From Bythopirellula polymerisocia (GTDB taxonomy: Bacteria > Planctomycetota > Planctomycetia > Pirellulales > Lacipirellulaceae): a stretch of 64,000 bases of DNA. The stretch lies in NCBI RefSeq assembly GCF_007860015.1, contig NZ_SJPS01000008.1, forward strand, positions 62,001 through 126,000, written 5' to 3'. The position numbers and the translations under genes are program-made. The notes beneath the pieces are model-generated. The model searched no databases. It saw nothing but the letters and a program-made list of their open reading frames with translations, and had not been told where the DNA came from. Positions 17,772-25,585 of the stretch are shown here, in pieces (within the stretch, counting starts at the first letter, position 1; every line of letters starts with the position of its first letter).

Positions 17772-17869
17772 GATTAACTCCCGCAGCAACGCTAAAATCG
17801 GACTAGACGTAGGCTTCCTGCGTTGTTCGCCCTCTGTGGGTTGCTGCCCCACCCACAGGGGGATTTTTT
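17772..17869 (+). ncRNA. Candidate structured small RNA
   Basis: About 98 nt between a promoter-like pair and an intrinsic terminator, with no open reading frame of note. Two consecutive hairpins are visible: 17785-17792 with 17820-17827 (8 bp, one G-U, 27-nt loop), then the terminator hairpin 17830-17841 with 17851-17862. It does not match 6S RNA, SRP RNA, tmRNA or RNase P patterns that I can recall. It could also be an attenuated 5' leader, since an Mrp gene begins 376 nt downstream, but the terminator would cut that off. Confidence 0.5.
17830..17869 (+). terminator. Strong intrinsic terminator
   Basis: A 12-bp stem (17830-17841 with 17851-17862, one U-G pair), a 9-nt loop, and ATTTTTT directly after. 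It points right, and no plus-strand protein gene precedes it. The gene to the left, an M20 peptidase, is on the other strand and begins upstream. Confidence 0.85.
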
Positions 17870-18245
17870 ATGCGCATTTTTCACATTCGCGCATTCTCGT
17901 TGCAAATGTGGTTGCTTACTTTGCAATTGTATTTCTAAGTTATTTGCCAAAATGAAGCTACAGGCAAGCATGAATTTGCCTTTCGGTCTTTGGCACAAAT
18001 CTGCGAAACTAAAATTTATCTACTTTGCACTTCTTGATTTCCCGCCAATGTGGGAATGATGGCCGCCCACCCCAATCTGCTCCTACTAACATTGAATGGC
18101 TCGCTGTGGCCTTGGCAATTGCTCGATCAGCGATATGGTTTAGAGAGTGCCTGCTGCTCGATGAAATGCCGCAAGCCAATCTCCAATTCACCCGCTAAGC
18201 CACCACCCTCCCCATTTGCTCCACAAGAGCCGAGACTCAATCGCC
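17870..18245. other. Intergenic, AT-rich leader of the Mrp gene
   Basis: About 375 bases lie between the small-RNA terminator and the Mrp-type ATPase gene. It is AT-rich in its left half and must contain that gene's promoter. I see no repeat, hairpin or ORF with a ribosome site. Confidence 0.5.
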
Positions 18246-19325
18246 ATGTCTGCAGCTAGTATTAATCGTGAACAAGTCGACGGTGCCCTCAAAACCATTG
18301 CTGATCCTGAAACAGGCAGACCACTTTGGCAACTCGATCAAATCCGGAATATCTCAGTTCACGGGAATGAGATCGAAATCACAATTGCATTGACCAGCTA
18401 CTCGGCACCACTTTGGCAGGATACGCGAGAACATATCATTGAGCACTTGCAGAGTTCGCTCCCGGACAAGCCTACCGTTAAGGTGGAAATAGTTCCCTTG
18501 GATCGTCCTGCGGAGCCTATTGGCGGTATTGGCCTCACGGCGAAGAGTGTGATCGCCGTGGGATCGGGGAAAGGGGGAGTCGGCAAGAGCACCATTGCGG
18601 TAGCTTTGGCATGTGGCCTGCAGCAGTCAGGATGCAAGGTTGGTTTGTTGGATGCCGATGTCTATGGCCCCAGTGTCCCCCACTTGCTAGGGACCACAGA
18701 ACGCCCCGTTGCAACCGATAAGAAGCTCCAACCGATCGATGTGCAGGGCCTGAAAATGATGAGCATGGGATTGATTGTCCCGCCGGGCGAAGCGGTCGTT
18801 TGGCGCGGGCCAATGTTGCACGGAGCGATCACACAGTTTCTTCGTGATACGAACTGGGGGGATCTGGACTATCTGATAATTGACATGCCGCCCGGTACCG
18901 GCGATATCTCACTCACACTTTCTCAACTGATCCCACTCACAGGGGCGGTTATTGTTTGCACTCCGCAGGATGTTGCACTCTTGGATGCGGTAAAAGCTGT
19001 AGCCATGTTTAATAAAGTGAATATTCCGATTTTGGGCGTCGTCGAAAACATGAGCTATTTTCTTTGCCCCGACAATGGAAAGCGTTACGACATCTTTGGC
19101 TCAGGGGGCGCGAGGCGCAAAGCCGAGGAGTTGGGTGTCCCTTTTCTTGGAGAAGTCCCTATTCAAATCAAGATCCGCGAGCGAGGAGATGCTGGGGATT
19201 CGTTTGGAAACTTTGCCGACCAAGAGGCGGCTCCCCATTTTCAACGTATCTGCTATAGCCTGACAAAGAACCTGGCTATGCAAAAAGCCGTTAATCCGCC
19301 GCTCCCGAGTCTTTCTGTTCTCTGA
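18246..19325 (+). CDS. Mrp/ApbC-type P-loop ATPase, iron-sulfur carrier
   Basis: An iron-sulfur cluster carrier of the Mrp/NBP35 family, about 359 residues from ATG 18246 (an upstream start adds ten unconserved residues). Residues 1-85 are a MIP18/DUF59 domain (DGALKTIADPETGRPL). The deviant Walker A GSGKGGVGKST begins near residue 106, followed by DADVYGPSVPHLL and DYLIIDMPPGTGD. The C-terminal cluster-binding site normally reads CPxC; here it is Cys274-Pro-Asp-Asn277, so one of the two cysteines is missing. A homodimer with one Cys per subunit, or a non-cluster role, would follow. Some lineages, for example cyanobacteria, also lack CxxC. Confidence 0.93.
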   Translation: MSAASINREQVDGALKTIADPETGRPLWQLDQIRNISVHGNEIEITIALTSYSAPLWQDTREHIIEHLQSSLPDKPTVKVEIVPLDRPAEPIGGIGLTAKSVIAVGSGKGGVGKSTIAVALACGLQQSGCKVGLLDADVYGPSVPHLLGTTERPVATDKKLQPIDVQGLKMMSMGLIVPPGEAVVWRGPMLHGAITQFLRDTNWGDLDYLIIDMPPGTGDISLTLSQLIPLTGAVIVCTPQDVALLDAVKAVAMFNKVNIPILGVVENMSYFLCPDNGKRYDIFGSGGARRKAEELGVPFLGEVPIQIKIRERGDAGDSFGNFADQEAAPHFQRICYSLTKNLAMQKAVNPPLPSLSVL

Positions 19326-19514
19326 GTTCTTTCTGTCTCAAGAGCGTGGCCACGCACTGGGGATAACTTGTCTACAGATTATTTCTTTGGCTCAGAGGAC
19401 CTCGCTACAACTCTTGTGTGAGCAAGACTTTGCACACTGAGTTTGGCTTGCTATCAAGCCAACTTAGGAGTTCGATTTTCAATCAGGATCGGCCATAGTT
19501 TGTGCGCACAAAAA

Positions 19515-19544
19515 GACCGCTCCCCAATAAGGTAGAGAGCGGTC
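19515..19544 (-). terminator. Intrinsic terminator of the lysine-repeat gene
   Basis: Arms 19515-19522 and 19537-19544 are a perfect 8-bp GC-rich inverted repeat. On the minus strand the stem is followed by five T residues. It lies 60 nt past the stop codon of the lysine-repeat gene. Confidence 0.8.
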
Positions 19545-19604
19545 CCATGCGACCTACATCGGTTGACCAGCGGTCACCGATACTCACGAACCGAAGTACT
19601 CCAA

Positions 19605-19859
19605 TTACTTCTTCTTCGCGGTCTTTCTTTTCGCCGTTTTCTTTTTGGCGGTTTTCTTCTTGGTAGCCTTCTTCTTTTTAGTACCCTTCTTTTTAGTACC
19701 CTTCTTTTTGGCAGTCTTCTTCTTGGCTACCTTCTTCTTGGCTACCTTCTTCTTGGTACCCTTCTTCTTGGTACCCTTCTTCTTGGTACCCTTCTTCTTG
19801 GTAGCTTTCTTCTTGGCTACTTTTTTCTTAGTAGCAGCTTTCTTCTTCTTTTTCGCCAC
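19605..19859 (-). CDS. Lysine-repeat histone H1-like protein
   Basis: An 84-residue protein built of KKK-x-x units (KKKGT, KKKVA, KKKTA, KKKAT), almost entirely Lys, Ala, Thr, Gly and Val. I chose the GTG at 19859 because GGAGG sits 8 nt before it; an ATG at 19880 would place that ribosome site inside the gene. Such tails resemble bacterial histone H1-like and HU-tail sequences and would bind DNA or RNA non-specifically. The DNA has 15-bp tandem units, nearly identical between about 19736 and 19800, so unit number may vary between strains. It is a single-gene transcript with its own terminator. Confidence 0.82.
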   Translation of the reverse strand: MAKKKKKAATKKKVAKKKATKKKGTKKKGTKKKGTKKKVAKKKVAKKKTAKKKGTKKKGTKKKKATKKKTAKKKTAKRKTAKKK

Positions 19860-20242
19860 AACAAATCCTCCATAACACAAAGGTCAGTGGTAACTTGCTC
19901 TATTCAATTCTCAATTGAACACAGAACAATAGTCACCCCGAAAGAAAAACATGTCACCCTTCCAGGGTGTCACGACTTACACACTTAGTTATTGACTTCG
20001 TTGTCTCAGCCCAACTGGATGATAAAAAAACAGGCTTGCAAAGCCGACTCGGGCACAGGAAATATAAAAAGTAATATGAATCCTCCTTGCACTCTTGATC
20101 GTATTTGTACGAATTCGTCAAAATTGTGCAACACATTTATTGAACTTTTTTTGAAGTTCGAGGATTTTTCTTCTGAATGGAACCGCGATTTAGTATGTCC
20201 GCATCGGTTGAACGAGGCAGTCTCATCGCTGCACGACCGAGA
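19860..20242. other. AT-rich intergenic region
   Basis: About 380 bases between the lysine-repeat gene and an SGNH-like gene, both on the minus strand. A small hairpin (CACCCT/AGGGTG, 19955-19969) lies upstream of the lysine-repeat gene and may belong to its leader. Another inverted repeat (20142-20147 with 20154-20159, A/T loop) follows the SGNH-like gene. Nothing else is recognised. Confidence 0.45.
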
Positions 20243-21061
20243 TCAATAAAGCATGATCCTCGTTCCGTCGAAGAGCTTCACGCGCTTGAACGAATGGGAC
20301 TCATCGCGTGCTTTGGAATGGTTGTTTGGTGCTGACAAACAGCGCAGATAAAGAGCGAGCGGCAATGAGAACTCTGGCTTGAGAGAAACCGGAAGTGACG
20401 CGTCACTTAGTACGAAAAGTTCTCGCCACATCTGCGTCAAGAATCGACGTCGAGGGTGAATGGGGTCTAAGCCATACCAGGCATTTGGCACGGTAAAAAT
20501 AGTTATTTTTCGAGATCCCGCAAGTTTAAGCAGGCCTTCGTTCAATTCTTGGGCACGTTCCAAAAAGTCCACCAACTTCAGTCGACATTTGGGAAAGAGG
20601 AGGCCTCGAAGGACGCGAAATCTCATCTGCGACAACCGCTCAAGCGGGGTGATTGGCAGTGATGTTAGAACTACTTGAGCTTGATGCGATTGCAGCCGAA
20701 CAACACACGCTGTTACCCATTCAAGAACTGCTTCGGCAGGTGCTTCGTATGCCAAATCGTTCCCCACATCGGTCACAAATGCGATGGTTCGATTGTTGTT
20801 CTCGTGCCTCAAAGATTCCCAAATGCCACAAGAAAAAATTTTCGAGAATTTTTTTCCCATAAACCCCGAATCGATGCCATAAGCGCGACCAGGCCCCATT
20901 GCCGAATGAATTGAAAGAGGTGTTCCAAACGTAGCGTACGCGCTCGCAACGGCAGTTGGAAAGGATCGTGAAAGGTTGCTGGCGCCCAAAAAGATGACTC
21001 GCTGAGGCGCGTTCACAGTCTCAAACTGAGACCATATATGTTGATGCGAGTCCTGATTCAA
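20243..21061 (-). CDS. SGNH-hydrolase-like protein
   Basis: A 272-residue protein with the block pattern of SGNH/GDSL hydrolases, although block I is unusual. Block I reads FLGASNLS with Ser28 at the nucleophile place (normally GDS). Gly100-Asn101-Asp102 (DVGNDLAYE) fits block III, and DPIHPRR near residue 203 supplies the block V Asp and His. No signal peptide is seen. It would be an intracellular esterase or lipase-like enzyme if active. Identification is from motif order only; overall similarity to characterised members is low. Confidence 0.65.
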   Translation of the reverse strand: MNQDSHQHIWSQFETVNAPQRVIFLGASNLSRSFPTAVASAYATFGTPLSIHSAMGPGRAYGIDSGFMGKKFSKIFSCGIWESLRHENNNRTIAFVTDVGNDLAYEAPAEAVLEWVTACVVRLQSHQAQVVLTSLPITPLERLSQMRFRVLRGLLFPKCRLKLVDFLERAQELNEGLLKLAGSRKITIFTVPNAWYGLDPIHPRRRFLTQMWRELFVLSDASLPVSLKPEFSLPLALYLRCLSAPNNHSKARDESHSFKRVKLFDGTRIMLY

Positions 21062-21126
21062 GGCATTGATGCGCTAGATGTTGTATAGAAATAACACGAA
21101 AATATTCTTCACCACGAATCGATTAT

Positions 21127-21903
21127 TTACCACAGACTCGCTCGATAAGCCGTCAAGGTTTGGTAATTCGAATAGGCCAAGTAGCCAAAAAAGATGGCAG
21201 TAAACCAAGATTGCCATGAAAACCCCACCAAGATCATCATGATCGCGGCCACCATGGAGATTCGCAGTGAGAGAACGATACCTTGCTGCGCGGAGCCCAA
21301 CTGACAGACTTCGCGAGCGACTCTGCCGCCATCCAAGGGATAGATTGGCAGTAGGTTCACTGCCCCCCAAAGCAGGTTAATCCACAGTAAATCAAGTAAC
21401 ATTCTGTTGACTTGGGGCGAAGAAAACTCCTCCCAAAAAAGGGTCAAACCGAAGACACTGAACCCTTTCGGGTCAAGAATGTTGCCGCTGGTAAGCTTGG
21501 CACCATCGCCAATGAACATGCCAATGCCATGGCCAAGAGTCCGAATGATTAGCATTATTGCGACCGCGAAGAGGAAACCTGCGCACGGTCCTGCGAGAGA
21601 AATAAGTATTTGAGAGCGAGTCGAGCGGTCACAGTCTTCGCAGATTGCCAATCCCCCCAAACCATAGAGCACGATTCGCGGTCGTCCTCCAAAATGTTGT
21701 TGAAAGATCGCGTGACCCATTTCATGGACGATGATCGACACCACAACCGCAACCATCCAGCTAAGGACAGCAGCGGGGGCCGCGTCGCCTTGCATCCCCA
21801 TGATGAGGGCCACCAGCCAGAAGAAAGGATGGATGCGAACTGGGATTTCTCCCATTTGAAAATGCAAATCGCCTGGGCTGGGGGGTGGCTCAACCAGAAA
21901 CAT
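21127..21903 (-). CDS. M50-type site-2 protease family protein
   Basis: An integral-membrane zinc protease, 258 residues. The HExxH motif is His60-Glu61-Met-Gly-His64 within a transmembrane helix. The third ligand motif NLLPIYPLDGGR lies near residue 192, in a second conserved helix. There are about six hydrophobic segments and no PDZ domain, placing it among the small site-2 proteases that cleave membrane-bound regulators or act in spore-like or sigma-factor circuits. The substrate is unknown. It is followed by a short gap to the SGNH-like gene and lies 55 nt from lpxB on the same strand. Confidence 0.9.
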   Translation of the reverse strand: MFLVEPPPSPGDLHFQMGEIPVRIHPFFWLVALIMGMQGDAAPAAVLSWMVAVVVSIIVHEMGHAIFQQHFGGRPRIVLYGLGGLAICEDCDRSTRSQILISLAGPCAGFLFAVAIMLIIRTLGHGIGMFIGDGAKLTSGNILDPKGFSVFGLTLFWEEFSSPQVNRMLLDLLWINLLWGAVNLLPIYPLDGGRVAREVCQLGSAQQGIVLSLRISMVAAIMMILVGFSWQSWFTAIFFGYLAYSNYQTLTAYRASLW

Positions 21904-21957
21904 CGGGTGCAGCTCTCAAAGGTTTGAATTCGTCGCAGGTGACCAGAGTGCATCTTA

Positions 21958-23181
21958 TCACGCTGCCGAATTCATTTCGCCTGCGTTCTCGTTCGATTCC
22001 CTAAGCAAACGCGAAATATACTCTGCTGCTCGCTGTGAGGCTCCACCGTGGCCAATGCGGGCCTTCAGGTCGGCGAGTCCTTGCACGTTACGCTCATGGT
22101 CATCAGCTGACGTGAGCCACTGAACCACATGGTCTGCCAGATCGGCAGTGCAATCTCGACACGTAAGATACTCGGGCATTAACACATGGTTGTCTCGGGA
22201 ATCCGACTTGTCGTAGTGCCCTGCCCTACGCTCGGCAAAGGGATCTTTGGCCGTAAGTAAGTTCACCAAAGTGATGTACCGTACCTTGCGGAAAACCCGC
22301 TGCACTAAGTAGCCCAAACGCGATATCTTATAGAGAATCGCCGTTGGTTTGGTATGAAACAAGAGCTCCAATGACACTGATCCGGAACAAGCCAGGCAGC
22401 ATCTGGCCGCTTGGATTAATTCCGGGGTTTGGCCGACGTACAGTTCGACATCGACGCCACTTTGATCAATCATCTGTCGAGCCATGTCACGATGCTGTTC
22501 TTTGAAGGCAGCGACCGCGAAGCTTACCTGGGGAACTCGCTGGCGGATCAGCTGCGCCGCTTTGAGAAATTCGGGAAGGTTGCCTTTTACTTCCTGGGTG
22601 CGCGATCCAGGCAGAATTGTGACTAGAGGGGTATTTTGCGAATTCAGTGACTTGAGGATTTCCTCGTCGGCTTGCTGGGCTTCGAGTTCGTCGAAGAAGG
22701 GATGGCCCACAAAGGTCGCCTGGCAACCCCGCTTGCGAAACCACTTCTCCTCAAAGGGGAGTTTGCAGAGTACATGGTCGACGAATCGCCGCATCTTGCT
22801 CACACGCCACGAGGCCCAAGCCCACAACTGCGGGGTGCCATAGTAGATGACGGGAATACCATGAGCCTTCGCCCTACGGGCGATGTGCCAGTTGAACCCT
22901 GGGTAGTCGATCAGCACGACCGCATCGGGCCGATAGTTACGGAAATATTGATCCGCTGCCGCCAGCAGCCCCAGAAACTTGCCATAGTTTAAAATCACCT
23001 GGGCCACCCACATCACGGCCAGTTGAGTTAGGTCGGCATGCAGGTGGCAACCTGCCGCGGCCATCTTGGGCCCGCCGTAGCCAACGAACTCACAATCTGG
23101 ATCCCGCTCGCGAAGCGCACGGATGAGATTGGCACCATGCAGGTCGCCACTCGGTTCGCCTACGGAAAAGAAGATTTGCAT
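21958..23181 (-). CDS. lpxB: Lipid-A-disaccharide synthase
   Basis: Condenses UDP-diacylglucosamine with lipid X to form the lipid A disaccharide; membrane-associated GT-B glycosyltransferase. Start ATG 23181 gives the family N-terminus FFSVGEPSGDLHGA and has GAGGG nearby. Later motifs are GYGGPKMAAAG, DYPGFNWHIARRAK, ILPGSRTQEV and SGSVSLELLF. About 407 residues. Its presence shows that the organism makes lipid A, as expected for many planctomycetes. Other lpx genes are not adjacent. The C-terminal 25 residues are poorly conserved. Confidence 0.95.
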   Translation of the reverse strand: MQIFFSVGEPSGDLHGANLIRALRERDPDCEFVGYGGPKMAAAGCHLHADLTQLAVMWVAQVILNYGKFLGLLAAADQYFRNYRPDAVVLIDYPGFNWHIARRAKAHGIPVIYYGTPQLWAWASWRVSKMRRFVDHVLCKLPFEEKWFRKRGCQATFVGHPFFDELEAQQADEEILKSLNSQNTPLVTILPGSRTQEVKGNLPEFLKAAQLIRQRVPQVSFAVAAFKEQHRDMARQMIDQSGVDVELYVGQTPELIQAARCCLACSGSVSLELLFHTKPTAILYKISRLGYLVQRVFRKVRYITLVNLLTAKDPFAERRAGHYDKSDSRDNHVLMPEYLTCRDCTADLADHVVQWLTSADDHERNVQGLADLKARIGHGGASQRAAEYISRLLRESNENAGEMNSAA

Positions 23182-23301
23182 ACCACACCCTCGCTGAGAA
23201 AAAACGGGGGCGAAGTATGGCAGATTGGGCAAGGGAGGGGAAGTTCAATTCGGCAGGCGAAAAGCCGCGACTGTTGGCCACGAGGCTTGGAAAAAAGTTG
23301 A

Positions 23302-23370
23302 AACGCAGAGTTCGCGGAGACGCAGAGAATTTGTTTGAAACTTTCTTTGCGCCTCAGCGAACTCTGCGTT
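23302..23370. repeat. Long near-perfect palindromic repeat (REP-like hairpin)
   Basis: The outer arms 23302-23315 and 23357-23370 are a perfect 14-bp inverted repeat. A further 13 positions inside pair with only one mismatch and one G-U, giving a 27-to-28-bp hairpin around a loop of about 12 nt. It lies between the CYTH gene and lpxB, both minus. A half copy is found at 10012-10029. Dispersed palindromes of this type are common in bacteria and can be mobilised by RAYT-like transposases or stabilise RNA. Confidence 0.75.
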
Positions 23371-23409
23371 GAAAAATGATTGAGATTCGCGCGACCTGCG
23401 GTCGCGTCT

Positions 23410-23994
23410 TTATTTGGTGCGTTTCGCTAAGAGCAGTTCCAGATAGCTGCGGCGTTCGACATCGCTGAGGCCCATTTCGTTGGCGAGGTTGGCGAGGACA
23501 CGATTGGCGGCTGCGACGCGCTCGGCTTCGCTGCGCTCCGCCTCGCGGCTAACGGGAACTGCGATTTCGATTTCTACGAAGGGGCCGAGTTCTTTGATCT
23601 GGTCCAGGGCGACTTCGACATCGAAACCGTCTCGCTTGAGATGGCAGGTGATGCGGTGTTTGGTGACGGTGGCAACCGGCTCGAAACTCAAGTGGCGGAG
23701 AATCTCTTCGCATGACTGACGGGCTGCGGGGCCGTCGGCGACTCGGACTTCTTCTTCGCGGCGGGTCTTGGTCGTCTGGTCGAGCTTCGGGCCTTTGTAG
23801 GTCATGAAATTCTGGTTGCCCACGGTGCGCAAGCGGAACGCCTCATCGGTCTGGGCGAAGTCTCGTTGAGGGTGGCGGTAATAGCAATCAATTTGCTCGA
23901 CTGGCTCGCCAAGTGTAACGTCCCAGGCACCTAACGCAGCAACGGTAGGAGCATGACTGGCGACACGATACTTTTGCTCGACTTCGATGTGCAT
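23410..23994 (-). CDS. CYTH-domain protein (class IV adenylate cyclase/thiamine triphosphatase type)
   Basis: A CYTH-fold tunnel-barrel phosphohydrolase or cyclase, about 194 residues from ATG 23994, where the signature opens: HIEVEQKYRV (ExExK). AFRLRTV, MTYKGPK, TRREEEV and VALDQIKELGPFVEIEI supply the remaining charged tunnel residues. CyaB, thiamine triphosphatase and inorganic tripolyphosphatase share these, so the substrate cannot be read from sequence. A long upstream extension to 24183 antisense to the next gene was rejected. Near its C-terminus a SREAERSEAERVA stretch is encoded by a repeat also found at 50.1 kb. Confidence 0.88.
   Translation of the reverse strand: MHIEVEQKYRVASHAPTVAALGAWDVTLGEPVEQIDCYYRHPQRDFAQTDEAFRLRTVGNQNFMTYKGPKLDQTTKTRREEEVRVADGPAARQSCEEILRHLSFEPVATVTKHRITCHLKRDGFDVEVALDQIKELGPFVEIEIAVPVSREAERSEAERVAAANRVLANLANEMGLSDVERRSYLELLLAKRTK
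23533..23554. repeat. Coding copy of a dispersed 22-bp repeat
   Basis: This 22-base stretch differs at one position from 50114-50135. Here it lies inside the CYTH gene and is translated as part of SREAERSEAER. The other copy is intergenic, next to the IS630 element. Confidence 0.6.
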
Positions 23995-24061
23995 GATGGA
24001 GTCTCTGGCAACGCCCAGGGGTTGGCTGGGTTCTTTTTGCTGGCCTGGGCGTTGGCGTTGG

Positions 24062-25468
24062 TCAGGTGAGGTATTGCGACTTGTCATAACGCTGCCCCGG
24101 TTTGATCCGCTCGGCGACTTGCTCGGCATCAACGGCAAACAACGGGCTGATTTCCACATCGACCCCGGGGGCAACCACGGCACCGGCGGCAGTGAGCCAG
24201 TGCCGATGCTGGTCGAGCATCATCTGCTGAACATATTCGGGAGTGTCGATCTCGGCACCAGGGGCGTTCTTAAGCGGTGCGAAACATTCTTCTTCGCGGT
24301 ACTCAACAACCAGAGGACGTTCTGCTGCCGGGAGCAAATCGAAAATGAATCTCTCAAACTTCAAGGCATTCGGCATGTCGGGGGTCATTTGTGACCCGTC
24401 AGCTGCAATAAATGGAACCTTCTTGCGAGCGACGTGAAACGGCAGCATGTCGGTTTTCTGCAGTGCCCGTTCAAATAGGCTTCGCTCGAAGACATGAATC
24501 GCGAGACTTCCTGCCCACAACTTCAGTTTTCCCTCTGCATCACAAAGTTTGGCAACCTCGTCGGGTAAATCGCTGTATTCGATTACGTGCATGTGGCCAT
24601 CGATCATTGCAAAATTGCCCCACTTCTCCATGGCATGTTTCTTCTGCACAGTGAGCGAGGTCAACTCGGACTTGGCTAACAAATGGTGACCGATCAAGAG
24701 TGGATCGCAAATGGGGACCAGAGGGTTGTCGATCTGCAGGTAAAAGAGTTGATCGATGGCGCGACTCTGCATGTGTTTCAGTGCCGCGCTCTTATCCAAG
24801 GCGGCCACGGTTCCTCCATGACCGTCGGGACTGAGAAAGAGTTGATCTTTCTCCGCCAGCAGTAGCTTACCCGTTTCAATATCTACCGATGGCATGGTCC
24901 CCTGGCAGAACACGAACAGATCGTCCGCAGAGAGACCAAATCGATCATTTTCGTCTAGAAAGCGAATTGTATCGTCATGCGTAGCAGGACTGGTCATCAA
25001 GTAGAGAGGAATAGCCACCCCATAACGCTGGGCGCTTGCCCGTATTTTCTCGATGTGAATCTGCAATAGGCTGGCCGAGGAAATCGGACCGATGGGGTAC
25101 AAACTCTTGGGAAGTTCAAATCCTAGGCGACTCCCCTGCCCTCCTGCGGTAATCATCACACCCACTTTTCCGGCGCGAAGTGCTTCGATGCCCCGGTCGA
25201 TGGCAGCCTGATTGCGAGTGCCCGTCTGCTCGTGCAGGCGGACTGCTGGAGGTGGCTCAGCAATGCGAGAAAGCTCGGCCCAATCGGGCTGATCGACTTC
25301 ACCGCGAAAGAGGGAGTCGATTTGGCCGAGATCCACCGCTTCGATCTGCTGGGCCAATGCCTGCCGCTGGGAGGAGGATAGTTCTTCCCAAAAATCGAGT
25401 AAATGCTCCTGACCAAATGGTTTGAGCCGGTCGACTAGGTCTTGCTTTTCAATCGACTGTTTCGCCAT
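24062..25468 (-). CDS. UDPGP-family nucleotidyltransferase (UTP/UDP-sugar pyrophosphorylase type)
   Basis: A UDP-sugar pyrophosphorylase-like enzyme of the UAP/UGP family, 468 residues. The signature AGGQGSRLGFELPKS is at residues 108-122. Other family elements are LLQIHIEKI, LYLMTSPATHDDT, PDGHGGT and LFYLQIDNPLVPICDP. Such enzymes activate GlcNAc-1-P or glucose-1-P with UTP; GlcNAc use is suggested by similarity to the UAP type but not proven. Its ATG follows directly on the stop of a 38-residue membrane ORF. The 3' end lies 67 nt from the CYTH gene start. Confidence 0.88.
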   Translation of the reverse strand: MAKQSIEKQDLVDRLKPFGQEHLLDFWEELSSSQRQALAQQIEAVDLGQIDSLFRGEVDQPDWAELSRIAEPPPAVRLHEQTGTRNQAAIDRGIEALRAGKVGVMITAGGQGSRLGFELPKSLYPIGPISSASLLQIHIEKIRASAQRYGVAIPLYLMTSPATHDDTIRFLDENDRFGLSADDLFVFCQGTMPSVDIETGKLLLAEKDQLFLSPDGHGGTVAALDKSAALKHMQSRAIDQLFYLQIDNPLVPICDPLLIGHHLLAKSELTSLTVQKKHAMEKWGNFAMIDGHMHVIEYSDLPDEVAKLCDAEGKLKLWAGSLAIHVFERSLFERALQKTDMLPFHVARKKVPFIAADGSQMTPDMPNALKFERFIFDLLPAAERPLVVEYREEECFAPLKNAPGAEIDTPEYVQQMMLDQHRHWLTAAGAVVAPGVDVEISPLFAVDAEQVAERIKPGQRYDKSQYLT

Positions 25469-25585
25469 TCAAAAAATCCACTGTTGCACCCAGGCATAAG
25501 CCAGCAGGCACAATGCCGGAAACAAGAGGAAAATGATTCCGTAGGTAAAAAGAGAGGTCCAAATATGACGGGGCCAACGTGCCAT
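25469..25585 (-). CDS. Small single-span membrane peptide, 38 residues
   Basis: ATG 25585 opens 38 codons ending in TGA at 25469-25471; the ATG of the pyrophosphorylase gene is the very next triplet. The product begins with a basic end (MARWPRHIW), has a hydrophobic span of about 20 residues (IIFLLFPALCLLAYAW) and a short tail, an N-in single-span pattern. No clear ribosome site precedes it, but the zero-base gap suggests that its translation couples to the following gene. It resembles no family known to me. A planctomycete-conserved leader ORF is one possibility. Confidence 0.5.
   Translation of the reverse strand: MARWPRHIWTSLFTYGIIFLLFPALCLLAYAWVQQWIF

Noticed and set aside
19563..19988. 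Hydrophobic plus-strand frames with FFLV repeats
   Set aside because: They are the complement of the lysine-repeat gene, which has GGAGG and a terminator on the minus strand.
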